Shown here piece after piece: positions 30,330 to 41,600 of a DNA stretch of 64,000 nt (positions are counted from its first letter, which is position 1; the number at the start of each line of letters is the position of its first letter). The notes beneath the pieces were generated by a model, which saw nothing but the letters and a program-made list of their open reading frames with translations, was not told the DNA's origin and searched no databases. This DNA comes from Pipra filicauda (taxonomy: Eukaryota > Chordata > Aves > Passeriformes > Pipridae): NCBI RefSeq assembly GCF_003945595.2, contig NW_024104377.1, positions 1 to 64,000 on the forward strand, in the 5' to 3' direction. The position numbers and the translations under genes were made by a program.

Positions 30330-30840
30330 GAACCAAATCCAAACAACACTAATGCATTAATGACTGACATGTGGCAGAGGCACAGACACACAGATGCAGC
30401 ATGACATTAATGGAGAGATTTGCCTGTGGTCATGCACATAGAGGGGGAGGAAAAATAGACCCACCTGCCTCATGTTTTAACCTGAGTATGAAATCAAATG
30501 TCAGACAAGATTAATTAGATGCCTAGAGTTTTATTCTTTTCTGCTGATAGAAAAAGCACATTTCCATAATGTGAGGAAGCATTTATGTGGATAGCAAATC
30601 AGGTTGACATTGAGAGAAGGTTTACTTTATTGTGAATGCTAGCTGTGTGGTGCTTGTCAGTGCAATTACTTTCTACTCAAGTGGTTTGCTTTTTAACATT
30701 TTATTATCTTAACAATAAAAACCCTGGAAGCAATAATTATTTATTATGCTAATTCTTTAGCTTTTTTATTATTAATTTCTGCCAGACCATTAAAACTTGC
30801 TGTTTTACAGAAATAAACCTGGTTTATTAATATTCAGCCA
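30330..30840. promoter_or_regulatory. Candidate conserved non-coding element in PTPRM intron 1
   Basis: A repeat-free block with many clustered binding-site-like words: ATGCATTAATGA, GATTAATTAGATG, ATAATTATTTATTATGC and CCTGGTTTATTAATATT. A bHLH/Snail-like CACCTGCC sits near 30465. The texture (long non-repetitive stretch, TAAT cores, moderate GC islands) resembles deeply conserved vertebrate enhancers. This is pattern judgement only; no alignment was available. Confidence 0.28.
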
Positions 30841-32226
30841 AATAAGAAAAAAAAAAGGCAAAAACAATCTCCTTACTGGTAATTAGTTACTAACCAGTCA
30901 ATTTGTACACTTATCAGCTTCCCCATAAGTTCTATTTTCATTTATTCAATACCCAACATTTCTAACATCATTCTGATTGAAAACAACTTCAAAACACAAA
31001 GTCCACTGCAGCGTTTTTTATAAAGAATGATTTAAGCAGTCTGAGAGGCACCAGGATTTTAGACCACTCTGAAAATGCACTATACTCAAGGACTGCATTT
31101 TAATTATGGAAACCTTTTAGAACATCCCTGTTTTATTAACAGTAAGTGAAAGACTATAAACAAGGCTTCAGTATGCACCACTTCTTCTCAATCCTGCCTA
31201 AAGCCCTCAGGGGGAAACAGCTTCAATGTGCTTTCATTTCTTCCCCCAAGCATTCTCATCTCTGAATGCCTCTTCTCACCAGCTTTAAAATTCACTTAAC
31301 GTAACAACCACACAGTTATGCTTTTTTCTTCCCTTTTTTTTTTTAATATACAAGTGTTCCCTCCTTTAGGAATAAACACTAAGGCCACAGCTCTCAAACT
31401 CCCACGGCATAAATGCAATATAGGAGACCATAAACAATCTAAGCAGAAAAGCACTGCAACTAAATGTACCTTGAAAAGCTCTTAGTTTGCAATGCTTTCA
31501 TAAAGCTTCGTGTCCATGCACAAACTGTCCCTACATTTCACGCAGTGACAGCGGTAGTAATCCCTGGAAAACTTCTGGAACAAATTGTGTAGCTCAGAGC
31601 ACAGTTCTCTCTGAGCCAGTACAGCACAAGCTTCTTCCATGGCAAAGGTTTGTCAGAGCAGACCCCCCAGCTTCAGTGAACAATACAAACTCCCGTGCTG
31701 CCACACACAAGAGCAGAGCCAGGTTTCTCCATCGCTCTCTGCTTCTGAAACAGCTTTCTCCTGTACCTCCCACTGGGAGATTTTGCCTGTGGCAGCAGAA
31801 AGTTCCCTGTTAATATGTAATATATACCATAATTAGCACTGTAAAGCAGGTAGTTATCTCACAACTATCTACCCATCCCTCTCTCATAATCAGAAAAGTT
31901 TATTTACAGGGAAAATAAAGGAAACAAAAGAACCCCACAGAATCTATTCAAAGCCCAAACTATTTTCTATACGATCCCAGCCTCTTGTACAAAAACAACA
32001 CAAAGAAAACCAACACAAGAGTGTTACCAATGTTCAGTTACCACTCTTCATCCTAAGGGAAAAAACAAAACCAGACTAAGAAAACTACCAAGACTATTTC
32101 ACAAAAATCAGAATAAAAAGGCACACTTCATAAAGTACTTTTTAAGTACAGAGTCTAGAGATGAAGGAATTCACTTGCTAAATACACGCACAGCATATTG
32201 CTTTAGTCCCTCCGAGGACATCAGGT

Positions 32227-32250
32227 TTATAAACCCTTTAGGGTTTATAA
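32227..32250. repeat. 24-bp inverted repeat, 11-bp perfect arms, TT centre
   Basis: TTATAAACCCT (32227-32237), then TT, then its exact reverse complement AGGGTTTATAA (32240-32250). The arms end abruptly, with no similarity outside. It could form a small cruciform; no known element is recognised. Confidence 0.85.
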
Positions 32251-35227
32251 CATTAGTTCAGCCTTTCTGATAAAGTGTGTGCCTCAATGACCTGCATTAT
32301 TCTCTTCTACAGAAGCAGCAGCCTGATTTGGTACAGTCACTGTATTCCTAGCCATGCCTCTGACAAAGTATGCAAAAACCTTGAAGTTCTGCCAGTTCCT
32401 GGATCCCAAAATTATCTCACCTGCAAATCTAAGTCAGTGCAAGTTGCATTTGCTACCAAAAGGGAGGTAAGGTCAATTGTGAGTTTCAGCCTGATATCCC
32501 CTCTTCAGTAGAAATTTAGGATCTAGTGCTCTTAAGCTTTGTGTCAAGATATACTGTATTTGATTAAGTAAATGCTAGATTTTTTTTTTTAAAACATACA
32601 AAAACTCTCTCAAAAACTGTTCATCTACCAAAATATTTCAATAAGCAAATAAATTCGGGAGCTACACAGAAACGCCTAACAAATTCAGGCTTCTACAGAA
32701 CACACCTGAAGACAATTAGCTTTTGGCAATGACTTTTGGTTGCTCTACTTGCCACAACGTAATACACAGTCAGGCTGACAAAACCAACGTACATGGAACA
32801 ATACAATGCAGAAACCTCTGATTTTTCTCTGTTAGGACAGACATCAATTTTTTTATTAATATACTCCACAAAGCACATTACTAAATGTGATGCAGAAATA
32901 GAAACAGAAAAAGCTCTTTAAAAAGATAAGATTTACAGCCTATTATTTTCATTTATTATCCACGCTTTTCAAATGGCATTAATTTACAAAGTCATTAAGT
33001 ACATACAGGGCTCTGATAGTTTCAGGTGCAAAACAGAACAGTTTCTCACAACAGCTTAGAGTTCTATTGTGCACAGAGTAAAGTGTATTGAGTAAAACTC
33101 GATGCCATTGCAACTCTATATCATGTATACACAGGAAAATGTATGGAATAGCTGTAAATATTTACTCTTAAAGAAAATTAATTGCCCTGGGTGCAATATT
33201 CCTGTATCAAGGTTCAGTAGTTTACAGTTACCTTCCACATTAACATAAAAATTTATCGCAAGGGATGTCAAAATCCATTAAGTCCCATGTTGTTTGTTTA
33301 TTACTGATCCATTGCTGGAGGCAATTAGCTCCATCCCTAACCAGGATGCATTAGCAGGCTGACTCTAGTGCAAAGTCAGAATGGGGAACATAAACCACCT
33401 CTGAAAAAAACAGATTTGCAGACAGAAACAAATTGAGGAGTGCTCATGAAATCTATCATATAGCTGAGTAATAAAGGAAGTATCTCTATCTCTAGGTGGG
33501 TAGTGAGCATCTTTGGAAATAAAAATCTAACTCAAGTGATTTGTTGAAGTTAAGAGTTCATCCACCTTACAGGAACACAACTCTACTAAATTCATTATCC
33601 TGTTATGTAACTAGAGCCATTTTAAAGCTTCTGAAACATTTCAACAATTCCCACACCTGCACAGTGTGTGTACACAAGATCAGGGTAATCCTTTTCTAGC
33701 GCCAATCACAGCCTCACCTCAGCTAAACACAGAATCTTACTTCTTTAAGATATCCGGGCCCGTGATTGGAAATCTTGACCTACTCTCAAAGTCACCCTGC
33801 TTTTCAAACTTATGATTCTGTTGATACTGTAGAAGCCAGCAAAAGAAATCAGCTGCAGTCTCAGAGCTATGCAACTGAAGAAAAGACGCCAGTAAAACTT
33901 GCTCCTGTCATTAAAGAGAAGAGACAAAACCCAACCAGCATTCAGCTTCCCAAAGCTCTGTGATCTAATTCTACACAAAAGGCTTAATAAGGTTTAGGCT
34001 CATAATACAATTAGTAATTTAGCTCACAAATTAGACTATATATTAACACTCCAGCAGAGACATCAGCCATATGAGGATTAAGAAGGAATCTTCTACTCTC
34101 AAGACAGAGTGAGAACTTGAATGTTTTAATAGACCACTTCAGCTTCTACTAATGTGAACATATATTGCACTGTACAGAATGATATGAGCGTGGCCAGCAC
34201 CCTCTCATATACTGAATTTTCATCAATGGGAACCATGATAATAATTTGTACTGAGCTCATCTTAAAGCATAATTTTAGCTGGTAAAAATATGTACTGATA
34301 GTACAGAATAGACTGCATATGAATTAGATGTGCACATAAAAACAAGGGCCAAAATTAAAACGTCAGCACGGACAAAACACAGGTTAACCCAAGTTATGGA
34401 TATTATATTACAACATTTAACTGCAATATTTGAATAAAGAAGCAACTGTTATCCAAATCTTTGCATACAACATTTATTCTGTATCTGTTAAGAATGAACA
34501 CATGTAATAAAAGATACTTCATCATCTTCTCCCACAAAAGGGCCCAAAAAATTTAGAAAATAACTGATATCTCTTGCCTACTACATAATGGCACATTTTC
34601 ACACAGAAAAAATATTCCAGATGAATTTTCAGAGGTAGGCTAAAAAGGCAAAAGCCCCACTCTACTTATTACAAGGAGCTAAAATTTCAATTGCTGTGTC
34701 TGAAAAGTGCTGTAACTTACAGAAAACTATATGTGTAACTACATTTCTACAAAATGCCAATATTGGTGTGTTCATGCTGACTTGTGTTAACACCTGATTT
34801 ACTTGCAATTATTATGTCAACAGGAGCTTTTTGTAATTACTTTCACAGTATGCCCAAAACGGACTGTATACATCTTGCGGTTTGAGCTTGTGTTTGTATA
34901 ATTAGGGCCAACATTGCTAGTTCTTTTTAGCCTGAAAAACAAACAAACAAAATCTTCATCAGTTTACTTCACACTCTAGTAAAAACCATTCACACCCAAA
35001 TAATATTATGAACAATGTCCATCTGGTCTGAAATCTAGATCTGGCTGCTGTATCTCATTCCCCACCTGCACTGCCTGCTGTTCCTATCAAGTGTTCAGTG
35101 TGAATCCATTCAGTGCAAAGCAAGACTTTAACTTCACTCGTTCCCAGTACTTCCTCATAAGCACATGCTTTGCTGGCATGTGTGTTAGCCCATGCATGGG
35201 ACCACTTTGGTCCTATTTGTCTCGATT

Positions 35228-35246
35228 AAAAAAAAAAAAAAAAAAA
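35228..35246. repeat. A19 homopolymer run
   Basis: Nineteen consecutive A on the plus strand. It could be the tail of an old retroposed sequence, but the DNA just upstream gives no recognisable source, so only the homopolymer is annotated. Confidence 0.85.
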
Positions 35247-35496
35247 GAGGCAAAACCCCCTAACTTGCCGTGACTTAGGCAGTCAGGAATTGTATCCCCA
35301 AGCTTTTTACCACAGCCCCCCAGAGGGTCTGGGGCTTTCTCAAAACATGTAAGTAGGTCTCCAAACTGTGAGGCCAAGTGGCCTATATCCACAGAATATC
35401 CACATCAGAGCCACCATCCTGCAGGCTCAGCTCTCTCCTCAGCTCAGTCTGAGCTGCCCAAAGGATGGAGTTGGCAGAGGAAGACACAAATGATTT

Positions 35497-35771
35497 GAGG
35501 AGAGGAGAAGAGAAGGTTGCATGGAGACCTCATAGGAGCTATTCAGTATCTGAATGGGGCCTAAAAGGATGCCAGAGAGGGACTCTTCATAATGAACTGC
35601 AGTGAAAGGACAAGGGGGAACGGATTCCAACTGAAAGAGTAGGTGGAAGGCCAAGTCGGATGGGGCTCTGAGCAACCTGGTCTAGTGGAAGGCTCCCTGT
35701 CCATGGCAGGGGGGTTGGAACAAGATGATCTTTAAGGCCTCTTCCAACCCACACCATTCTATGATTCTATT
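35497..35771 (+). mobile_element. CR1 LINE 3' end with internal deletion
   Basis: The segment from about 35510 reads as CR1 3' sequence: a GGAGACCTCATAG-like start, then AGGGACTCTTCAT and AAAGGACAAGGGGGAA. It then jumps directly to the terminal block GATGGGGCTCTGAGCAACC, CTGGTCTAGTGGAAGG and GGGGGGTTGGAACAAGATGA. It ends in CATTCTATGATTCTATT, the diagnostic CR1 3' octamer repeat. Compared with the CR1 consensus as I remember it, about 100 bp between the ACTGAAAGAG block and the GGCCAAGTCGGATGG block is missing. The fragment is antisense to PTPRM. The left boundary is approximate. Confidence 0.9.
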
Positions 35772-37888
35772 TGTGGAACATAGTGATGAGGAGCCGAAAT
35801 CAACAGAGAAAAGGAGGTGGAGATAGCACAGGAGGTGGCAGGTAAGCAATATATTTTTGAAGGTGGCCTGGTGGTTATCAGCTTTGTTAAATATGTATGA
35901 TATTTGCTCTGGAATAAATGTTACTAAAGTGCAATTTTAGAATTGTGAGCAGGTAAGAACCCTCCCTCTTCCTCTGCACAAAATTCCACAGTACACAGCT
36001 CTAGCAAATTACTATAATTGGCTAATTCTTTCTTCTATTGCTAGACCACTGGGCAGAGTCAAAGCACTGAAACAACGGAAATGGGGCTGCTGGTGAATGT
36101 CACGTATTTGCTCAATGCCAGTTTGAAGCATACAGATCCAATTTTTTTGCAGTTCCGCTCCCAAAGGTCCAGAAATACACATCATCTATGTCTGGTGTAC
36201 AAGCAGGAATTAATTTTTCACTGCTGCAAATCTAGCGTGACACTCTGCAGTTTGCGAAGACTTTAACAGAGTGAGTTTTGGAAAAGTGAGATTTCTCACT
36301 CACAGAGAGTGAATGGTTCCCAAACTGTGCTTGTGAAACTGTGATCCACCCAGTACGTGCAGTGCACTGATTTGAAGCAAACAAGCCTGTGAGATACTCC
36401 TTGACTCGAGGAGATTTACTGTGAACCAGTTCATGAAACCACAAGTTTATATTCATTTTGAAATCGGAATCTTCAAAAACACAGTTTTCATTGCAAAGTC
36501 TTTGAGTTTGGGCTACACATAAGAAACTGACTCCATTTTTTGCAGTGAATGCAATGGAAGTGACAGGCAAGCTATATCTTTAAAAACACGAATTTCCATG
36601 TTGCAGTCTAAACTGTATCCATCACATGTAACAAGAACCTCCAAAGTAGTTTCTGACTGAAGCCAGAATGACTCCATTGCTTCTGTTTTCCATTTCCACT
36701 TGTCACCAAGTCATTACAGAGATCTTCCAAAATAAAAATTTAGACTTCCAAAGGCTGTACCTGTTTCTCTGTAAAAATCAGAGAAAAAATTTCAAATGCA
36801 GCAGACCATGCATGCATTATTTACATTCCTGCATTCCCCTTGAAGTGACCTTCAGCTAGATAAAGCCCAGACGGTCTTTATCTGAACTTCTCAGTCTGAA
36901 CATATGCTTCACTCCTACTAGCCAGAATTACTATTTGCTCTTCAACACTCCAAGTCCACTATACGACAGAGGAAGGTACAGGAGGATAAGGCTGAATTCC
37001 ACATTCAGCAATGATCTGCCAGTCAATCAATCCACAAGCACCACAGCATGTTTATCTACAACTGAAAATAGAAGTAGCTGAGCAATATTATTCTTAGGTG
37101 GTTATTTCCATGTCATTTCCCTGCATGGATAATCTTATTCTAGATACTGGGCTACAATTTAAACAAACATTTTAAGGCTTTTTATGCATACACCTTTTTG
37201 TGGCCATGTAAAGTTTTTAACAAGGGTAACATTTAACTGCCCAATATTCAGGATGCAAAGAAGTAATGGATTTTAGCAAACTTTCTGAAGAGCAATTGTA
37301 CATCCAGCTCTGAAGCTTCTGCAAGACTCATTTAAAAACCCCAATCCACATCTGCTGTTGATGCACGGCTGCTGCAGAAGTCAGGATTTTATTTGTCAAG
37401 AGTGCATTTCAACTAGTCTCAGGCTCCCGGGCCCTATGCAATTTCAATGCATATTTGCTCTAAATGGCATGTGCTTGTCTCAAACACTCCTAACAAACCC
37501 CAGCGTTTTCCAAACCCTCAAATGAAAATTCTAGGCTAATTCACATAAATCCCTTACTAGCCTAGATTTATGTAGGCAATTCTAACAACTCCTGAAGTAA
37601 AAATAAATAAAACACACCTCATGAACTTTATATGCGATCTTCAATCCACGTGCTTTTGCTGTCACTATAAACAGGAGGTAGTAGTGTTGGGCAACATACA
37701 GGCTTCCACCTGGCATTTTCAACCTCTAAGGTTTTAAATAAATATTAACTTTAATTGTGTTTTGGTTTTGTTGGTTTCTCAACCAAAGGTCTGTGACACT
37801 CACAGACCTAACCCCAAAAGATTTCTTTCCTATTTAGAAAGTTGCTTGTTCTCCTGAGCTAGCACTGAATCAAGACGATGACATCTCT

Positions 37889-37941
37889 CAAAAAGTAAAA
37901 AGGGCATCAAAAAGTAAAAACACACAGTAAAAAGGGCATCA
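37889..37941. repeat. Nested short direct repeats
   Basis: The word AGTAAAAAGGGCATCA occurs at 37894-37909 and 37926-37941 (offset 32). CAAAAAGTAAAAA occurs twice in the same interval, at 37890-37901 and just after 37908. It looks like a local replication-slippage duplication. Confidence 0.75.
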
Positions 37942-38522
37942 GTGGCACAGTGCCTTAGAATTATTACCAGGACAACAATTTATCTTACATAACTGAGAAA
38001 TTACTTCAGTATCAAGATGACTCTGCAGAAGTCCAAAAGAAAAACAGCTTAAGTGATGTGTTATGTAAAGTGCTTATAATACAGTGTTAAATGCCGTGCT
38101 TTGTAAAATAATCATCTACTCTGCAGAATTCAGAAAAGGTAACATTAAAGGAAAAAAGGCTATAGCAATTTTCAGTCATTAACATAAGAACTACCCCACT
38201 GAGAGCTATGGTTCCTGGAAATGCCCACAACTGTCTCCATCTCCTAAACATGTGACAGTATTTAAGTATTTCGTTGAGTTTCAGGGGAAAACTGAAGTTA
38301 CAGGTGGTGACAAATGACAGCTGTAGATTTTCTCTAACTATTTTGGGGGGTTCTGAACTGTCATCCTCCTTTTTTTAATTTTTTTTTTTAAATGGAAATT
38401 TAGTAGATTTATCAGCTATGGGGGGGGCGGGAGTGGAAAAAATTCCTACCGGTTCAAACTAAACAAAAACCCCATAGAATGAACAGAAAGGAAAGTTTGG
38501 CCACGAAGATCCTCATCCATGT

Positions 38523-38605
38523 CACAGTCAAATTCCACAGCACAGATTTAAATCTGGGTCTCCCACACCTCTGTGGGAGTTCTGATCACTAAGCAACTAT
38601 TACAA
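38523..38605 (-). repeat. Possible degraded tRNA-derived SINE (tRNA-like head)
   Basis: On the minus strand an A-box-like word TTAGTGATCAGA (38581-38592) is followed about 27 nt later by a B-box-like word GATTTAAATC (38545-38554), the order and approximate spacing of a Pol III tRNA promoter. The intervening GTGGGAGACCCAG resembles the anticodon/variable-arm region of tRNA-derived SINEs, which often read '...TGTGGGAGACCCAGGTTCAAATCC'. An 8-bp-arm hairpin, CTCCCACA/TGTGGGAG (38560-38579), lies within it. The body and tail are not clear. A chance match is possible. Confidence 0.35.
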
Positions 38606-41600
38606 CAGGAGTTAAAATATATATCTTTGTCTTCATGCTGTGCTCCAGGGGCGTGATTCACGTTAGGCTATGTCATCCCAGTGTGGAACCAGAAAAATCT
38701 CCAGGCTCAGAAAGTTCCACTGAGAGAAAATCATTTCCCTTTAGGAAACCTCAGCCTTTGCTTGAGATACAAGCTGGTAACAATTTTTTTTTCAAAACTG
38801 GGGATCCCTTTTCTCAGAAACTAAAGAAACTCTACACTCAGAAACTATGTAAACTTGGTAACCAAAACTTTAAAAAGTAGATGTAGATGACCACTTCTTG
38901 GTCACAAATTACTGTATCAGCCATGGCAGAATTATGAAGCATCAGCTCTCAAAATAAGGAATTGTTTGATCATAGTAGGAAAAGAAAGAAAAAAAAATGT
39001 ACCTCCCCTGCAACTACCTATGCTGCAAGTACACCAGGAAAAATGCCAGAGTCTGCTGATGGGTAATTAATTCATCAACTTTAAGACACAGACATACAAA
39101 CTGCATAGATTACAGGCATATACACGAGTACATAGGAGCAGGTATCATGGATGGAAATTATTTACTCAGACTAGTGTATATTCATCAGAAGAACAAATGT
39201 GAATAGCCACCCTATTCTTTTACCCATAACAACCCCATTAAGAAAACCTTAAGCATTATGTTACTGGTCCACTATCCATCCACCTGGAAGTGCACAGAAA
39301 GTCACGTAGTATCCTCCTCAATCTTATGTTAGCATCTTATCAGCACAACTAAACAGTTCTTTCACCTAATCAGCCTACCTTTATGCTCTACATAATTAAA
39401 GGGCCACTGACAAAAATATTCTATCCACTATATTACTTATAAATAGAGAGTTTAAACAATATTTGATTTTCAAGTTAGGGATAAAAGATGTGATAGGATT
39501 CAAGATAATAAAGCACTATCTTCCTGAAAACTTCCTCAAAATAACTGTGCCTTAAACATTAAAAAGAAAACCCAAATAACAAAACAATAAACAACCAACC
39601 CCAAACAAATACCGGGGGGGAGGGTGTCAAATAAAAACCCTGCTCTAATACAGGCATGTGATGCTCTATTTCATTCTCCTAGAAAATGAAGAGCTAAAGT
39701 GATGAAAGAGGTAATTAGCTGTTAGTTATTCCAGAGCAAAAACACATTTCTAGTGATTAACAAAAAAATGTTTTAAGAGATATTTATAATAGCTTAACAT
39801 TGAAGAAGATTAAAAAGAAAAAGGGGGGGAGGTATAAAAAAGCTAATCTACCCCACAGAAAACCCTACTGTAACCAAAACTTACTGATCTCTAAATCAGG
39901 GCACATTACATGTGGGGGGTGGGGAGGGGAAAAACAAACACATTCATAAGCAAAATCTTAGGTTTACACCATTCCACAGAAAAAAATTAGAGTCATTAAC
40001 ATCATTACATTTAATCATATGTGTAAAGATAATCAACTATTGCTATGTAAAGTTGTCAGAAGGCATATTCGAGCCTTGAATATATTATTGAAAACAAATG
40101 TGTTTAAGATAAAAAATAAGAAAATGTGAACAATTATAAATGCATTTTTGGTTTCCAAATGTAATTTAGCTTCATTTTTGACTTTACTTTTTTGGGGTTT
40201 TTTTCCAGCATGTCTTCCAGTAAGGTCCATCTCTTCCATTCTTCCAGCAAATGTTATACCTTCCTTCCCATCTTTCCCCCCCAACACCTAAATCTAACCT
40301 TTTTTCAAAACTCCTTCCTGTTAATACTGCCACGGTTTTGTCTGAACAATTGTGGTCATTACTTTTTTTTCCCCTCCTACCATTTCATTTTATGCGGCAA
40401 AGGGTCACTGTTGAGTCAAACCCTTCTGGCTGAGAGCTTCTTTCCTATTCCCTGTGGCTATTGAGCATGAGTATGTGTTAAAGGCATAAATACACCTTCA
40501 TTTTTACTCTCAGAAATCTGGGCACAAACACGTCTTTCCTACATTTTTAAAGCATATGTGGGACCCTACCCTCTGTACCTCCTCATAACATTAATGGAAG
40601 CCACGTGGCTTAAAAAACAACACACCTTATGCCAAAAGTAGAAGAGAATTCCACTGACAGCAACATCAGAGCTGAAGATAACTATTTTGAATGGAACAGA
40701 AAGGTTCTTAATAGGTTGTGAGAAGGCTCACACAACACTTAAGGTTGTATCTTAACCATCTTGATTGATAGTTAAAAAAAAACTTATCAGATCTCTACAG
40801 CAATAACCCTTGCATTTAAAACACTAGGGAAGTACTGACAATATCTTTGTTGTTTTCTGCATTTTATTATGTACTTTTGCCATATTAGAGCATTCATTTG
40901 TCTTTCTGATGAATACTGAAATCAGCCTTCTTACCAGTAATTAAAAGTTCATTTGTATTATAATCAAACTGATGCAAACAAGCCACCAATGGATTAAAAT
41001 TCTCTAGGTCACAAAAATCCATCATCTATTTTCACACCTCCCCAGCTCCAAATACACCTACATTCTTACAAAGCCCAGTTTATAGTCCTTCCTCTTTCTA
41101 TGCTTATAAAAGTGGATTTAGAGATGCAGCTACACCTAGTGATCAGCAGCAGGTCACAGCAGGCAAAACTGAAAAACACTGCAGAAGTCCCTGAACACAG
41201 TTGGGTGAACAGAGTGACACAGGAAAATTTACTGCTAGATTTTTATTTTCTTTTCCTAAATATATAACCATATGCTCAAAATTTGTTTTGCTTTCTTGAA
41301 ATCCTCTTTAACACATTTATAGCATTATACATCAGAAATACAGAACTGGAAGTTATCAGCAAAATCAAATTAAATAAAGATGAGACTCATTTTTTCCCCC
41401 AAAAAAATGAGCAGAATTCAGCTGCATTCACACATTTACAAACAGTTTGTTCCTGTTGTGAAAATTTTCAGAACTACTACTTCTTTACACAAGAGTCATA
41501 AATGTGAGCTGAAAGTTCATAATTACATGTCATTTCCTGGGGGAACATCATCAAAACTTAGTGATTTAGCTACCTCAAATTAAGTGTTTGACAGTGATAC

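Larger units (their letters stand above)
19851..35496. other. Intronic stretch without recognised genes or dispersed repeats
   Basis: AT-rich intron. Items seen are a 16-bp perfect palindrome at 20275-20290, a short TA run at 25096-25110, a pyrimidine-rich zone near 25795-25990, a candidate regulatory stretch at 30330-30840, a 24-bp inverted repeat at 32227-32250 and an A19 run at 35228-35246. None of the open frames (longest 125 codons, plus strand, 27669-28046) resembles a known protein. Confidence 0.6.

Noticed and set aside
38560..38579. GC-rich 8-bp-arm hairpin as a terminator or stand-alone element
   Set aside because: Intrinsic terminators do not apply in a vertebrate intron; the hairpin is better explained as part of the possible tRNA-like SINE head.
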